Positions 32,942 to 47,887 are shown, counted from the first letter of the stretch. The stretch: 64,000 nt of DNA from Bacillus massilinigeriensis (GCF_900117315.1 NZ_LT630337.1:564322-628321); one strand, 5' to 3'. The notes: generated by a model from the sequence alone, not told the origin. A program made the numbers and translations.

Positions 32942-32973
32942 GTTTTGGGAATTGGATTTCCACTTCCCAAAAC
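32942..32973 (+). promoter_or_regulatory. Inverted repeat in the tuf leader
   Basis: A perfect 10-bp stem gttttgggaa (32942-32951) with ttcccaaaac (32964-32973) around a 12-base loop. It has no T-run on its 3' side, so it is not a typical terminator. It would lie near the 5' end of the tuf mRNA made from the promoter at 32894. Confidence 0.6.
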
Positions 32974-33021
32974 CCTTAAAATACTTAATAATTTTTATAA
33001 ACCAAAGGAGGATTTTTCCTA

Positions 33022-34209
33022 ATGGCAAAAGCTAAATTTGACCGTTCAAAACCACACGTTAATATTGGTACAATCGGACACGTTGACCATGGTAAAACTA
33101 CTTTAACAGCTGCTATCACTTCTGTACTTGCAAAAGCTGGTGGAGCTGAAGCTCGTGGATATGACCAAATCGATAACGCTCCTGAAGAAAAAGAGCGTGG
33201 AATCACTATCAACACTTCTCACGTTGAGTATGAAACTGCTAACCGTCACTATGCACACGTTGACTGCCCAGGACATGCTGACTATGTTAAAAACATGATT
33301 ACTGGTGCTGCACAAATGGACGGCGGTATCTTAGTAGTATCTGCTGCTGATGGTCCAATGCCACAAACTCGTGAGCACATTCTTCTTTCTCGTCAAGTAG
33401 GTGTTCCTTACCTAGTTGTATTCATGAACAAATGTGATATGGTAGACGATGAAGAATTATTAGAATTAGTTGAAATGGAAATTCGTGACCTTCTTTCTGA
33501 ATATGAATTCCCTGGTGATGATATTCCTGTAATCAAAGGTTCTGCATTAAAAGCATTAGAAGGCGATGCAGAATATGAAGAAAAAATCTTAGAACTTATG
33601 GCTGCTGTTGATGAATATATCCCAACTCCAACTCGTGATACTGACAAACCATTCATGATGCCAGTTGAAGATGTATTCTCAATCACTGGTCGTGGAACTG
33701 TTGCAACTGGTCGTGTAGAACGTGGCCAAGTTAAAGTTGGTGACGTTGTTGAAATCATCGGTTTAGCTGAAGAACCAAAATCAACTACTGTAACTGGTGT
33801 TGAAATGTTCCGTAAGCTTCTTGATTATGCTGAAGCTGGAGATAACATTGGAGCTCTTCTTCGTGGGGTTGCTCGTGAAGAAATCCAACGTGGACAAGTT
33901 TTAGCAAAACCAGGTTCAATTACTCCACACACTAAATTTACAGCACAAGTTTATGTTTTATCAAAAGAAGAAGGTGGACGTCATACTCCATTCTTCGCTA
34001 ACTACCGCCCTCAGTTCTACTTCCGTACAACTGACGTAACTGGAATCATCAATCTTCCAGAAGGCGTAGAAATGGTTATGCCTGGCGATAACATCGAAAT
34101 GACTGTTGAACTAATCGCTCCAATCGCTATCGAAGAAGGTACTAAATTCTCTATTCGTGAGGGTGGACGTACAGTAGGCGCTGGATCAGTTGCTTCAATC
34201 ATTGAATAA
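33022..34209 (+). CDS. tuf: Elongation factor Tu
   Basis: Delivers aminoacyl-tRNA to the ribosome. 395 residues. G motifs: [22 protein letters not shown] and NKCDMVDD. Domains 2 and 3 are complete. Codon use is extremely biased. A caaaggagga site precedes ATG. Only one tuf copy is in the window. It ends the str operon and is followed by a strong terminator shared with the convergent gene. Confidence 0.98.
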   Translation: MAKAKFDRSKPHVNIGTIGHVDHGKTTLTAAITSVLAKAGGAEARGYDQIDNAPEEKERGITINTSHVEYETANRHYAHVDCPGHADYVKNMITGAAQMDGGILVVSAADGPMPQTREHILLSRQVGVPYLVVFMNKCDMVDDEELLELVEMEIRDLLSEYEFPGDDIPVIKGSALKALEGDAEYEEKILELMAAVDEYIPTPTRDTDKPFMMPVEDVFSITGRGTVATGRVERGQVKVGDVVEIIGLAEEPKSTTVTGVEMFRKLLDYAEAGDNIGALLRGVAREEIQRGQVLAKPGSITPHTKFTAQVYVLSKEEGGRHTPFFANYRPQFYFRTTDVTGIINLPEGVEMVMPGDNIEMTVELIAPIAIEEGTKFSIREGGRTVGAGSVASIIE

Positions 34210-34221
34210 TTAATGATAATA

Positions 34222-34253
34222 AAACAGGTGGAATCATTCCACCTGTTTTTTGT
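34222..34253. terminator. Bidirectional terminator between tuf and the NosL-family gene
   Basis: A 13-bp stem (aaacaggtggaat with attccacctgttt) has T-rich tails on both strands. It can end tuf on the plus strand and the convergent lipoprotein gene on the minus strand. Confidence 0.9.
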
Positions 34254-34279
34254 ATATATAATTTCTTTTTCTTCTATTA

Positions 34280-34873
34280 TTAATCTTCCATATTCATTTC
34301 CATGTCTTTATCCATACCCTTTTTCATTTTCATTTGATATCTTTCATTAGCTACTTTGTCAATATCCTCCCAAGTCACAGATGTCGGATTTAGATTTTTA
34401 TTATCATTAATAAATTTCTCAGCGGATGTGTCATCTTTAAAGAATGCATATCCGTATTTCATTGGTGTCTGGATATCTGCTTTTACTGGAATTGAGGACT
34501 TTGCATCAATCCATTCAGAGGTTAAGTAATCCTTAACCCATTGTTTGTCTAATGTTTCACCAGTTTTTCTTTCATAATTCAAAATACATCCGGAATCATC
34601 AAAGAAAATATTATGCCCATCTTTGTCGATAGCTTGGGCTGTAAATACACCCATTTCTTCATCTTTTGTGTAAATTTTCATATTACAGAATGCACACATG
34701 TCATCCTTTGTAGGTTCAAGAGCCTCTTCACCAGTTTTCTCAGAAGTTGCTGAGGTACTTTCTGTGTTGTTGTCATTATTGACGGCTTCATTTTTTTGTT
34801 CTTCGGCGCCGCAAGCGGATAGAATGATAGCGGAAATCAGGCCGAATAAAACGAATAGAATTTTTTTCTTCAT
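34280..34873 (-). CDS. NosL-family lipoprotein, putative copper-binding
   Basis: A 197-residue secreted lipoprotein. The signal peptide ends in lipobox LSAC with lipid-anchored C21. After a low-complexity Asn/Ser/Glu linker comes MCAFCNM (C60, C63, M65), the metal-site motif of NosL, the Cu(I)-binding accessory lipoprotein of nitrous oxide reductase. The next 100 residues fit a NosL domain (FDDSGCILNYE...). The C-terminus is methionine-rich (about six Met in the last 17 residues). No nos genes are in the window. It lies against the direction of the surrounding ribosomal operons, with a ggaggga site; a copper-handling role is inference. Confidence 0.85.
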   Translation of the reverse strand: MKKKILFVLFGLISAIILSACGAEEQKNEAVNNDNNTESTSATSEKTGEEALEPTKDDMCAFCNMKIYTKDEEMGVFTAQAIDKDGHNIFFDDSGCILNYERKTGETLDKQWVKDYLTSEWIDAKSSIPVKADIQTPMKYGYAFFKDDTSAEKFINDNKNLNPTSVTWEDIDKVANERYQMKMKKGMDKDMEMNMED

Positions 34874-35058
34874 ATAAATTTCCCTCCATATTTTTTGTTC
34901 ATCTTATGCTAACAATCAACTGTGAGAAAAATATGAATTTTTTGCGATATAATAATGAGATTTTAGGAATATTTGTTACGTAAATAAAAACATTAATAAA
35001 TACATAACTACAATATCTATAAATGTAAAAGTCAATTTTCTGACTTTATGTACTCGGG
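34874..35058. other. Intergenic region between the NosL-family gene and the S10 promoters
   Basis: AT-rich stretch holding the ribosome binding site of the minus-strand lipoprotein gene. No convincing promoter for that gene was recognised and no further gene is visible. Confidence 0.4.
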
Positions 35059-35087
35059 TTGAATTTGTGTAATGCACCCATTATAAT
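35059..35087 (+). promoter_or_regulatory. S10 operon promoter P1
   Basis: TTGAAT (35059-35064), 17-base spacer, perfect TATAAT (35082-35087). The first of two tandem promoters, giving a leader of about 190 bases. Confidence 0.75.
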
Positions 35088-35126
35088 AATAAAAGTGTGT
35101 GAAACATAAAGAAATGAATATTATAG

Positions 35127-35155
35127 TTGATTTTCCTTTATGGTTTCAGTATAAT
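35127..35155 (+). promoter_or_regulatory. S10 operon promoter P2
   Basis: TTGATT (35127-35132), 17-base spacer, perfect TATAAT (35150-35155). It is 68 bases downstream of P1 and would start transcription near 35162. Confidence 0.8.
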
Positions 35156-35161
35156 AGACAA

Positions 35162-35595
<434 letters not shown>

Positions 35596-35632
35596 TGAAT
35601 AAAAAACGAAAATCATAGGAGGTGTGACTATA

Positions 35633-36259
35633 ATGACCAAAGGAATCTTAGGTAGAAAAATCGGTATGACTCAAGTATTTGCTGAAAATGGTGAACTTAT
35701 CCCGGTTACTGTTGTTGAAGCTACTCCAAACGTTGTTCTTCAAAAGAAATCTGCAGAAACTGATGGCTACGAAGCTATTCAACTTGGATTTGAAGATAAA
35801 CGCGAAAAGCTTTCTAACAAACCAGAAAAAGGACATGTTTCTAAAGCAAATACTGCTCCTAAGCGCTTCGTTCGTGAGTTCCGCGAACTAAACTTAGATG
35901 GGTATGAGGTTGGTCAGGAAGTCAAAGTAGAAATTTTCGCTGAAGGCGATATTGTTGATGTAACAGGAATTTCTAAAGGGAAAGGTTTCCAAGGTGCAAT
36001 CAAACGCCACGGACAATCTCGTGGACCAATGGCACACGGTTCTCGTTATCATCGTCGTCCTGGTTCAATGGGACCTGTTGCTCCAAACCGCGTATTTAAA
36101 GGTAAAGCATTACCTGGACGTATGGGAGGAGAACAAATCACTGTTCAAAATCTTGAAATTGTAAAAGTTGATGTAGAGCGTAACCTACTATTAATTAAAG
36201 GTAACGTACCTGGTGCTAAAAAAGCATTATTAAAAATTAAAAGTGCGGTTAAAGCGTAA
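35633..36259 (+). CDS. rplC: 50S ribosomal protein L3
   Basis: One of the earliest-binding 23S rRNA proteins, reaching the peptidyl-transferase region. 208 residues starting [16 protein letters not shown]; loop motif [12 protein letters not shown] is intact. ATG at 35633 is chosen because ataggaggtg lies upstream; an in-frame GTG three codons before overlaps that site. Second gene of the S10 operon. Confidence 0.97.
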   Translation: MTKGILGRKIGMTQVFAENGELIPVTVVEATPNVVLQKKSAETDGYEAIQLGFEDKREKLSNKPEKGHVSKANTAPKRFVREFRELNLDGYEVGQEVKVEIFAEGDIVDVTGISKGKGFQGAIKRHGQSRGPMAHGSRYHRRPGSMGPVAPNRVFKGKALPGRMGGEQITVQNLEIVKVDVERNLLLIKGNVPGAKKALLKIKSAVKA

Positions 36260-36287
36260 TAAGTAAGTCGGAAAGGAGGAAATGAGA

Positions 36288-36911
36288 ATGCCTAAAGTAG
36301 CATTATTTAACCAAGGTGGATCTCAAGTTGGAGAAATCGAACTGAACGATTCAGTATTTGGTATTGAGCCAAATAACCATGTGTTATTTGAAGCTGTAAT
36401 TATGCAAAGAGCTTCCTTACGTCAAGGAACTCATAAAACAAAAGTTCGCTCTGAAATTTCTGGTGGCGGTCGTAAACCATGGCGCCAAAAAGGAACAGGA
36501 CGTGCACGTCAAGGATCTATCCGTTCCCCACAATGGCGTGGTGGTGGTACTGTATTCGGACCTGTACCTCGTAGCTATAGCTATAAATTACCGAAAAAGG
36601 TTCGCCGCTTAGCTATTAAATCTGCATTATCATCTAAAGTATTAGAAGAAAATATTTTAGTATTAGAAAGCCTAGCTTTTGAAACTCCAAAAACAAAAGA
36701 CTTTAAAGGTGTATTAAATGGTCTTTCTGTAGATTCTAAAGCACTTATTGTAACTGCTGACCTAGATGAAAACGTAGCATTATCAGCTCGTAACATCCCT
36801 GGTGTAACAGTTGTAACTGCTGAAGGAATCAATGTATTGGATGTTTTAAATCATGATAAATTAATCATGACTAAAGCAGCGGTTGAAAAAGTAGAGGAGG
36901 TGCTTGCATAA
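36288..36911 (+). CDS. rplD: 50S ribosomal protein L4
   Basis: Lines the exit tunnel with its extended loop ([18 protein letters not shown], about residues 60-80, with macrolide-contact residues unchanged). 207 residues starting MPKVALFNQ. The second of two close ATG codons (36288) is chosen because aaaggagga ends one base before the first. In E. coli L4 is the S10-operon autoregulator. Overlaps rplW by one base. Confidence 0.97.
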   Translation: MPKVALFNQGGSQVGEIELNDSVFGIEPNNHVLFEAVIMQRASLRQGTHKTKVRSEISGGGRKPWRQKGTGRARQGSIRSPQWRGGGTVFGPVPRSYSYKLPKKVRRLAIKSALSSKVLEENILVLESLAFETPKTKDFKGVLNGLSVDSKALIVTADLDENVALSARNIPGVTVVTAEGINVLDVLNHDKLIMTKAAVEKVEEVLA

Positions 36912-37195
36912 TGGATGCACGCGATATCATTAAGCGCCCCGTTATCACAGAACGTTCTTCTGACTTAATGGCTGAAAAGAAATATACTTTCGAAGTTGAT
37001 GTTAGAGCAAACAAAACACAAGTTAAAGATGCTGTTGAAGAAATCTTTGGAGTAGATGTTGAAAAAGTAAACATCATGAACTACAAAGGTAAATTTAAGC
37101 GCATGGGACGCTTTGGCGGTTACACTAACAAACGCCGTAAAGCGATCGTAAAGCTTACTGAAGAAAGCAAAGCAATTGAATTCTTTGAAATCTAA
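36911..37195 (+). CDS. rplW: 50S ribosomal protein L23
   Basis: Located at the exit-tunnel mouth, where it docks trigger factor and SRP. 94 residues; [20 protein letters not shown] near the N-terminus is typical. The start overlaps the rplD stop (taATGg), with the site gaggaggtg inside rplD, so the two are translationally coupled. Confidence 0.96.
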   Translation: MDARDIIKRPVITERSSDLMAEKKYTFEVDVRANKTQVKDAVEEIFGVDVEKVNIMNYKGKFKRMGRFGGYTNKRRKAIVKLTEESKAIEFFEI

Positions 37196-37198
37196 TAA

Positions 37199-38050
<852 letters not shown>

Positions 38051-38110
38051 CGGGATTGAGCTACGGTTCATAAATAGAGCCGTAGGGCAATCGCGAAGGG
38101 AGGTTCAATC

Positions 38111-38389
38111 ATGGGTCGCAGCTTAAAAAAAGGACCTTTTGTTGATGAGCATTTAATGACAAAGATCGAAAAGTTGAATGAAACTGAAGGCAAGCAAGTA
38201 ATCAAAACTTGGTCACGCCGTTCTACGATCTTCCCACAATTCATCGGTCATACCATTGCGGTTTATGATGGTCGTAAACATGTTCCAGTTTACGTTACAG
38301 AAGACATGGTAGGTCACAAACTTGGAGAATTCGCTCCAACTCGTGCATACAAAGGCCATGCTAATGATGATAAGAAAACAAGACGTTAA
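38111..38389 (+). CDS. rpsS: 30S ribosomal protein S19
   Basis: Head protein that contacts S13 and intersubunit bridges. 92 residues beginning [15 protein letters not shown], with [22 protein letters not shown]. Normal length and position between rplB and rplV. Site gaagggaggt. Confidence 0.97.
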   Translation: MGRSLKKGPFVDEHLMTKIEKLNETEGKQVIKTWSRRSTIFPQFIGHTIAVYDGRKHVPVYVTEDMVGHKLGEFAPTRAYKGHANDDKKTRR

Positions 38390-38406
38390 TGAGAGGAGGC
38401 ATTCTA

Positions 38407-38748
38407 ATGCAAGCTAAAGCTGTCGCAAGAACAGTTCGTATTGCTCCTCGTAAAGCTCGTTTAGTGGTTGATTTAATTCGAGGAAAGCAAGTAGGTGAAG
38501 CAGTGGCTATTCTTATGCACACTCCAAAAGCTGCTTCTCCAATCGTAGAAAAAGTTTTAAAATCTGCAATGGCTAACGCAGAACACAACTACGAAATGGA
38601 CGTTAATAATCTAGTTGTTGAACAGGCATTTGTAGACGAAGGACCAACCTTAAAACGTTTCCGTCCTCGCGCACAAGGTCGTGCAAGCCAAATTAATAAA
38701 CGTACTAGTCATATTACTATCGTTTTATCAGAGAAGAAGGAGGGATAA
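38407..38748 (+). CDS. rplV: 50S ribosomal protein L22
   Basis: Exit-tunnel constriction protein. 113 residues from [18 protein letters not shown] to the basic beta-hairpin [19 protein letters not shown], whose tip is unaltered. ATG at 38407 is chosen with gagaggaggc upstream; the in-frame ATG at 38389 overlaps the rpsS stop and precedes that site. Confidence 0.96.
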   Translation: MQAKAVARTVRIAPRKARLVVDLIRGKQVGEAVAILMHTPKAASPIVEKVLKSAMANAEHNYEMDVNNLVVEQAFVDEGPTLKRFRPRAQGRASQINKRTSHITIVLSEKKEG

Positions 38749-40321
<1,573 letters not shown>

Positions 40322-40333
40322 TGTTCGGATTAA

Positions 40334-40729
<396 letters not shown>

Positions 40730-40765
40730 TTTAAATACAAATTGCCTTTAAGGAGGTGCGAACAG

Positions 40766-41077
40766 ATGCATGTAAAAAAAGGTGACAAAGTTATGGTCAT
40801 CTCTGGTAAGGATAAAGGCAAAACTGGTGTCATTTTAGCGGCATATCCAAAACAAGACAAAGTAATTGTTGAAGGTGTTAACATCGTTAAAAAACACTCA
40901 AAGCCATCCCAAGTGAATCCACAAGGTGGAATCATCAGCCAGGAGGCACCTATTCATGTATCAAACGTAATGCCAGTTGATCCTAAATCAGGCCAACCAA
41001 CTCGTGTTGGATATAAAGAGGTTGATGGCAAAAAAGTACGTGTTGCAAAAAAATCCGGTGAAGTTCTTGATAAATAG
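40766..41077 (+). CDS. rplX: 50S ribosomal protein L24
   Basis: Assembly initiator of the 50S subunit with an N-terminal KOW motif ([19 protein letters not shown]). 103 residues starting [11 protein letters not shown] at 40766 is chosen with taaggaggtgcg upstream; the frame open before it covers that site. Confidence 0.97.
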   Translation: MHVKKGDKVMVISGKDKGKTGVILAAYPKQDKVIVEGVNIVKKHSKPSQVNPQGGIISQEAPIHVSNVMPVDPKSGQPTRVGYKEVDGKKVRVAKKSGEVLDK

Positions 41078-41103
41078 TCTATAAATGAAGGGAGGTACAA
41101 TAG

Positions 41104-41643
41104 ATGAACCGCCTAAAAGAAAAGTTCGATAAAGAAATTACTCCAGCTCTTATGAGCAAGTTTAATTATAAATCAGTAATGCAAGTACCAAAGCTTGAAA
41201 AAATCGTAGTTAACATGGGTGTAGGTGACGCAGTTCAAAACGCAAAAGCACTTGACAATGCGGTTGAAGAATTATCACTAATAACTGGACAAAAACCAGT
41301 TGTTACTCGTGCGAAAAAATCAATTGCAGGATTCCGCCTTCGTGAAGGTATGCCAATCGGTGCAAAAGTTACTCTACGTGGAGAACGCATGTATGAATTC
41401 TTTGATAAATTAGTATCAGTTTCTCTTCCACGTGTACGTGACTTCCGCGGAATCTCTAAGAAATCCTTTGATGGTCGCGGTAACTACACACTTGGTGTAA
41501 AAGAACAGTTAATCTTCCCTGAAATTGATTACGATAAAGTAAGCAAAGTTCGTGGTATGGATATTGTTATTGTTACAACTGCAAATACTGATGAAGAAGC
41601 ACGTGAACTTTTAACTCAATTTGGAATGCCGTTCCAAAAGTAA
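41104..41643 (+). CDS. rplE: 50S ribosomal protein L5
   Basis: Binds 5S rRNA and contacts the P-site tRNA. 179 residues starting [17 protein letters not shown], with [14 protein letters not shown] and [17 protein letters not shown]. Site gaagggaggt. The 5S gene itself is at 242 in this window but is not linked. Confidence 0.98.
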   Translation: MNRLKEKFDKEITPALMSKFNYKSVMQVPKLEKIVVNMGVGDAVQNAKALDNAVEELSLITGQKPVVTRAKKSIAGFRLREGMPIGAKVTLRGERMYEFFDKLVSVSLPRVRDFRGISKKSFDGRGNYTLGVKEQLIFPEIDYDKVSKVRGMDIVIVTTANTDEEARELLTQFGMPFQK

Positions 41644-41853
<210 letters not shown>

Positions 41854-41883
41854 AACTAAAGTTCGGGAAGGAGGTAAAAACAA

Positions 41884-42282
41884 ATGGTCATGACAGATCC
41901 AATTGCAGATTTGCTAACTCGCATCCGTAATGCGAATATGGTTCGTCACGAAAAATTAGAGGTTCCTGCTTCTAATATTAAAAAAGAAATCGCAGAAATC
42001 TTAAAGCGTGAAGGTTTCGTTCGTGATGTTGAATATATCGAGGATAACAAACAAGGAATTATTCGTATTTTCCTTAAATATGGTCCAAACAACGAGCGTG
42101 TTATCACTGGTCTTAAACGTATAAGCAAGCCTGGTCTTCGTGTATATGCAAAAACAAACGAAGTTCCTCGTGTGCTTAATGGACTTGGTATCGCATTAGT
42201 ATCTACTTCTCAAGGCGTTCTTACAGACAAAGAGGCTCGCGCAAAACAAATTGGCGGAGAAGTATTAGCTTACGTTTGGTAA
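41884..42282 (+). CDS. rpsH: 30S ribosomal protein S8
   Basis: Central-domain primary rRNA binder; in E. coli it represses the spc operon. 132 residues, [20 protein letters not shown], ending [22 protein letters not shown] motif intact. A gaaggaggt site precedes the first of two close ATG codons; the start matches B. subtilis. Confidence 0.97.
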   Translation: MVMTDPIADLLTRIRNANMVRHEKLEVPASNIKKEIAEILKREGFVRDVEYIEDNKQGIIRIFLKYGPNNERVITGLKRISKPGLRVYAKTNEVPRVLNGLGIALVSTSQGVLTDKEARAKQIGGEVLAYVW

Positions 42283-42313
42283 TAGAGTTTCTTAATGAAT
42301 GGAGGTGCAATAA

Positions 42314-42853
42314 ATGTCTCGCGTAGGTAAAAAACCAATTGAAATTCCAACTGGTGTTACGGTTACTGTTGGTGACAATAACACTGTTACAGTAAAGGGT
42401 CCTAAAGGTGAACTTATTCGTTCATTTAACCAGGATATCAAAATCCTAGTAGAAGAAAACGTAATTAACGTTACTCGCCCATCTGATGTGAAAGAGCACC
42501 GCGCATTGCACGGAACAACACGCGCACTTCTTTCAAACATGGTTGAAGGTGTTTCTAAAGGATTTGAAAGAAGCCTTGAATTAATCGGGGTAGGATATCG
42601 TGCTCAAAAACAAGGGAAAAAGCTTGTATTGAACGTAGGATATTCGCACCCAGTAGAAATCGAGCCAGAAGCTGGTCTTGAAATTGAAGTTCCATCAAAT
42701 ACAAAAGTTATCGTTAAAGGTGTTAGCAAAGAGCGCGTAGGTGCCTTAGCTGCCAACATCCGTGATGTTCGTCCTCCTGAGCCTTACAAAGGTAAAGGAA
42801 TTCGTTATGAAGGCGAATATGTACGTCGTAAAGAAGGTAAAACTGGTAAGTAA
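42314..42853 (+). CDS. rplF: 50S ribosomal protein L6
   Basis: Two-domain protein near the sarcin-ricin loop. 179 residues, [15 protein letters not shown] at the start; C-terminal [20 protein letters not shown] is conserved. Site atggaggtg. Between rpsH and rplR, as usual. Confidence 0.98.
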   Translation: MSRVGKKPIEIPTGVTVTVGDNNTVTVKGPKGELIRSFNQDIKILVEENVINVTRPSDVKEHRALHGTTRALLSNMVEGVSKGFERSLELIGVGYRAQKQGKKLVLNVGYSHPVEIEPEAGLEIEVPSNTKVIVKGVSKERVGALAANIRDVRPPEPYKGKGIRYEGEYVRRKEGKTGK

Positions 42854-42886
42854 TGCCGCATAGGTAAACGAAAGGAGTGACCCTAG

Positions 42887-43249
42887 ATGATTACGAAGGC
42901 TGACAAAAACGCAGTACGTAAAAAAAGACATGCTCGTGTACGTGCAAAGCTTAGTGGTACTGCAGCTCGTCCTCGTTTAAATGTGTTTCGTTCCAACAAA
43001 CATATTTATGCGCAAATAATCGATGATGTTAACGGAGTTACTATCGCAAGTGCTTCTACATTAGATAAAGAAATTAGCCTAGATTCAACAGCAAACGTTG
43101 ATGCAGCAGTTAAGGTCGGAGAATTAGTTGCAAAACGTGCTTCTGAAAAAGGTGTTAAGGCTGTCGTGTTTGACCGTGGAGGATATTTATACCATGGACG
43201 TGTAAAAGCTTTAGCTGATGCTGCTCGTGAAAACGGCTTAGAATTTTAA
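42887..43249 (+). CDS. rplR: 50S ribosomal protein L18
   Basis: Binds 5S rRNA with L5. 120 residues; basic N-terminus ([20 protein letters not shown]) followed by the alpha/beta domain with [20 protein letters not shown]. Site aaaggagtg. Normal length and position. Confidence 0.97.
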   Translation: MITKADKNAVRKKRHARVRAKLSGTAARPRLNVFRSNKHIYAQIIDDVNGVTIASASTLDKEISLDSTANVDAAVKVGELVAKRASEKGVKAVVFDRGGYLYHGRVKALADAARENGLEF

Positions 43250-43273
43250 TAGACAAAGGAGGGACACAAAAAG

Positions 43274-43774
43274 ATGAGTCGTATTGATCCAAACAAACTT
43301 GAACTTGAAGAACGCGTAGTTACGGTTAACCGTGTTGCGAAAGTTGTAAAAGGTGGACGTCGTTTTCGCTTCTCTGCTCTAGTAGTAGTTGGAGATAAAA
43401 ATGGCCATGTAGGTTTTGGTACTGGTAAAGCTCAAGAGGTACCAGATGCAATCCGTAAAGCGATTGAGGATGCTAAGAAGAACTTAGTTTCTGTACCAAT
43501 GGTTGGTACAACAATTCCTCACGAAGTAATTGGACATTTTGGTGCTGGTGAAATTCTTCTAAAACCTGCTTCTGAAGGTACAGGAGTTATCGCTGGTGGT
43601 CCGGTTCGTGCGGTTCTTGAACTAGCTGGTGTTGGCGATATCTTATCTAAATCATTAGGTACTAACACACCAATTAACATGGTTCGTGCTACAATCGACG
43701 GTTTAAATCAATTGAAACGTGCTGAGGAAGTAGCGAAGCTACGCGGAAAATCAGTAGAAGAACTGTTAGGATAA
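43274..43774 (+). CDS. rpsE: 30S ribosomal protein S5
   Basis: Helps form the mRNA entrance and affects decoding accuracy. 166 residues with an N-terminal dsRNA-binding fold ([20 protein letters not shown]; loop residues changed in spectinomycin resistance look wild type). Site aaaggaggg. Followed 13 bases later by rpmD. Confidence 0.97.
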   Translation: MSRIDPNKLELEERVVTVNRVAKVVKGGRRFRFSALVVVGDKNGHVGFGTGKAQEVPDAIRKAIEDAKKNLVSVPMVGTTIPHEVIGHFGAGEILLKPASEGTGVIAGGPVRAVLELAGVGDILSKSLGTNTPINMVRATIDGLNQLKRAEEVAKLRGKSVEELLG

Positions 43775-43787
43775 GGAGGGAAATCAA

Positions 43788-43970
43788 ATGGCGAAAACAC
43801 TAGAAATTACCCTCACTCGCAGTGTGATTGGTCGTCCAAAAGATCAACGCGAAACAGTTAAGGCACTAGGATTACGTAAGTTAAATCAAACTGTTGAACA
43901 ACAAGATAACCCAGCAATTCGCGGTATGATTAACAAAGTATCTCACTTAGTTACTGTAACTGAAAAATAA
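43788..43970 (+). CDS. rpmD: 50S ribosomal protein L30
   Basis: A 60-residue bacterial-type L30: [20 protein letters not shown], then [20 protein letters not shown]. Site aaggaggg. The small size is normal for bacteria. Confidence 0.96.
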   Translation: MAKTLEITLTRSVIGRPKDQRETVKALGLRKLNQTVEQQDNPAIRGMINKVSHLVTVTEK

Positions 43971-44004
43971 TTAGATTCTCGTTTTTAAATAAGGAGGTGC
44001 CAAC

Positions 44005-44445
44005 ATGAAACTTCATGAATTACAGCCTGCAGAGGGTTCTCGTCATGAACGTAAACGCAAAGGACGCGGTATTGGTTCAGGAAATGGTAAAACTGCTGGT
44101 AAAGGTCATAAAGGTCAAAACGCACGTTCCGGTGGTGGGGTACGCCCTGGATTTGAAGGTGGTCAAACTCCTTTATTCAGACGCTTACCAAAACGTGGTT
44201 TTACAAACATTCACCGCAAAGAGTTTGCTATTATCAACCTTGACGCGTTGAATCGTTTTGAAGACGGAACAGAAGTTACACCAGAACTTCTAATCGAAAC
44301 TGGTCTTGTAAGCAAAGAAAAAGCAGGAATTAAAGTTCTTGCAAAAGGCAAAGTTGAGAAAAAGCTTACTGTTAAAGCTCATAAATTCTCATCTGCTGCA
44401 AAGGAAGCTATTGAAGCTGCCGGCGGTCAAACTGAGGTGATCTAA
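44005..44445 (+). CDS. rplO: 50S ribosomal protein L15
   Basis: Late-assembly 50S protein. 146 residues with the glycine/arginine-rich N-terminus ([20 protein letters not shown]) and the C-terminal globular domain. Site taaggaggtg. Its last base overlaps the secY start, linking ribosomal protein and translocase synthesis. Confidence 0.97.
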   Translation: MKLHELQPAEGSRHERKRKGRGIGSGNGKTAGKGHKGQNARSGGGVRPGFEGGQTPLFRRLPKRGFTNIHRKEFAIINLDALNRFEDGTEVTPELLIETGLVSKEKAGIKVLAKGKVEKKLTVKAHKFSSAAKEAIEAAGGQTEVI

Positions 44446-45737
44446 TGTTTCAAACGATCTCCAATTTTATGCGTGTTGCTGATATAAGGAGAAAAATATT
44501 TTTCACCCTTCTCATGTTAGTCGTATTTCGCATCGGTACATTTATCCCTGTACCGAATGTGAATGCTGACCTTTTAACTGCACAAGATGAATTAAATGTC
44601 TTTGGAGTTCTTAATACATTTGGAGGGGGAGCCCTTAAAAACTTCTCGATCTTTGCAATGGGGATTATGCCTTACATTACGGCATCAATTATCATTCAAT
44701 TACTACAAATGGATGTAGTACCAAAGTTAACCGAATGGTCTAAGCAAGGAGAAGTAGGACGCCGTAAAATAGCCCAGATTACACGCTACTTTACTATTGT
44801 GCTTGGTTTTATCCAAGCTTTTGGTATGTCTTACGGATTTAACAATATGGCTGGTGGAGCTCTTATTAAAGATCCTGGAGTATCTACCTACCTATTAATT
44901 GCTATAGTATTAACAGCTGGTACAGCTTTCTTATTGTGGTTAGGTGAATTGATTACGTCAAAAGGTGTTGGAAATGGGATTTCAATCATTATCTTTGCTG
45001 GTATCGTAGCCGGTATACCAACGGTTGCTAACCAAATATATGCTCAGCAGTTTGAGAATGTTGGAGATCAGTTATTCCTTCGAATCGTAACCATATTAAT
45101 AATTATTGTTGCAATTATCGCTGTTGTTGTTGGGGTTATTTTTGTTAACCAAGCTCTACGCAAAATCCCAATTCAATATGCAAAACGTATGGTGGCTGGA
45201 CGTACTCCTGTAGGCCAGTCAACTCATTTGCCATTGAAAGTAAATGCTGCAGGTGTTATTCCTGTAATCTTTGCCATTGCTTTTATTGTTACACCAAGAA
45301 CAATTGCCTCATTTTGGGGTAATAACGATGTAACCTTATGGATTCAGAAAATATTTGATTATACTCATCCTATTGGGATGGTCATATATAGTGCATTGAT
45401 TGTCGCATTTACGTATTTTTATGCCTTCATTCAAGTGAATCCGGAACAATTAGCGGATAACTTAAAGAAACAAGGCGGATACATTCCTGGTATTCGACCT
45501 GGGAAAAATACGCAGGAATATTTGACTCGTGTCTTATACCGTTTAACAATTGTTGGTGCTTTTTTCTTAGCTGCAATTGCCATACTACCGGTTTTCTTTA
45601 TTAAATTTGCGAATTTACCACAGTCTGCTCAAATCGGTGGAACAAGCTTACTGATTGTTGTTGGTGTTGCTCTTGAAACAATGAAACAATTAGAAGCACA
45701 GCTTGTTAAACGTCACTATAAAGGATTTATTAAATAA
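44445..45737 (+). CDS. secY: Preprotein translocase subunit SecY
   Basis: Channel subunit of the Sec translocon, embedded in the cytoplasmic membrane with about ten transmembrane helices. 430 residues. Signatures visible are FNIFAMG-type segment [20 protein letters not shown], the cytosolic loop [12 protein letters not shown], and [13 protein letters not shown]. Starts at ATG overlapping the rplO stop. Partner secE is at 17502. Confidence 0.98.
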   Translation: MFQTISNFMRVADIRRKIFFTLLMLVVFRIGTFIPVPNVNADLLTAQDELNVFGVLNTFGGGALKNFSIFAMGIMPYITASIIIQLLQMDVVPKLTEWSKQGEVGRRKIAQITRYFTIVLGFIQAFGMSYGFNNMAGGALIKDPGVSTYLLIAIVLTAGTAFLLWLGELITSKGVGNGISIIIFAGIVAGIPTVANQIYAQQFENVGDQLFLRIVTILIIIVAIIAVVVGVIFVNQALRKIPIQYAKRMVAGRTPVGQSTHLPLKVNAAGVIPVIFAIAFIVTPRTIASFWGNNDVTLWIQKIFDYTHPIGMVIYSALIVAFTYFYAFIQVNPEQLADNLKKQGGYIPGIRPGKNTQEYLTRVLYRLTIVGAFFLAAIAILPVFFIKFANLPQSAQIGGTSLLIVVGVALETMKQLEAQLVKRHYKGFIK

Positions 45738-45781
45738 TCGGTTTAGGGACAAATCGTTCCCTAAACCGTAAAAGAGACTGA

Positions 45782-46443
<662 letters not shown>

Positions 46444-46444
<1 letters not shown>

Positions 46445-47190
46445 TGATTATTTGCAAAACCCCACGAGAAATTGAAATTATGCGAGAAGCCGGTCGCATA
46501 GTTGCACTCACTCACCAAGAATTAAAGAAACATATTGCTCCAGGTATAACGACAAAAGAGTTGGATATAATTGCTGAAAATTTTATTCGTAAACATGATG
46601 CAATTCCTTCTTTTAAAGGTTATAATGGTTTCCGCGGTAGCGTGTGTGCTTCTGTGAACGAAGAACTCGTTCATGGGATTCCTGGTGATCGTGTATTGAA
46701 GAATGGTGACATAATTAGCATTGATATCGGTGCTAAGTATAAAGGTTACCACGGGGATTCTGCTTGGACTTATCCTGTCGGTACAATTGATGAAGATACA
46801 ATGCGTCTATTAGATGTAACGGAGTCGTCTTTATACAAGGGACTGATGGAAGCTAAGCCAGGTGTACGTCTATCGAACATCTCCCATGCAATTCAAGAGT
46901 ATGCGGAATCCAATGGCTTTTCTATTGTACGTGAGTATGTCGGACATGGAATTGGGAAAGACTTACATGAGGATCCAGATGTTCCTCATTATGGTCCACC
47001 AAATAAAGGTCCGCGATTAAGACCCGGAATGGTGTTAGCTATTGAACCGATGGTGAATGCAGGTAGTCGCTATGTAAAAACATTGGCCGATGACTGGACT
47101 GTTGTCACTGTTGATGGGAAAATGTGTGCTCATTTTGAACATACGATTGCGATCACTGAAACAGGCTATGATATTTTAACAAAAGTATAA
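46444..47190 (+). CDS. map: Methionine aminopeptidase type I
   Basis: Removes N-terminal methionine co-translationally; di-metal M24 peptidase. 248 residues. Metal ligands are in [16 protein letters not shown], the [13 protein letters not shown] histidine motif and AIEPMV; the last ligand is in [13 protein letters not shown] overlaps the adk stop. The gene that often follows in Bacilli, a small KOW-domain protein, is not seen before infA. Confidence 0.97.
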
Positions 47191-47494
47191 TATTAATTTT
47201 CTTTTGTTCATTCATCTATTAATTTGCAAAAATGTATCGGTAAAAGTATTATGCGATATTGCCTCGGTGTGCTATAATGAGAAGGTTGGCTGATTTGAGG
47301 ATTTTTATATTCTTGAGTTTATATGATTAATGTATTATTCAGGTCTATAGAAGTCATGCAAATCCACAACATATTCATTTTGTGTTACCCGAATTAAGAC
47401 GGTATATGAACCATTCAATATAAAGTGGGACTCTTAATACAATATTTAAGTATATTAGGTTACGTATCTAAGAAAAGAAGGGGGAATTAGTTCG
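47191..47494 (+). other. Non-coding gap between map and infA
   Basis: About 300 AT-rich bases without a supported gene. It contains the promoter at 47270 and then about 210 bases that would be untranslated leader of infA. No terminator with a clear T-run was found after map. Other Bacilli often encode a KOW-domain RNA-binding protein here, and I find no trace of one. Confidence 0.5.
47270..47278 (+). promoter_or_regulatory. Extended -10 promoter upstream of infA
   Basis: TGCTATAAT is an extended -10 element with a perfect TATAAT. The -35 region (TATGCG) is poor. It would give infA-rpmJ-rpsM-rpsK their own transcript with a long leader. Confidence 0.55.
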
Positions 47495-47865
<371 letters not shown>

Positions 47866-47887
47866 TAACAAGGAGGTGCGCATCTAA

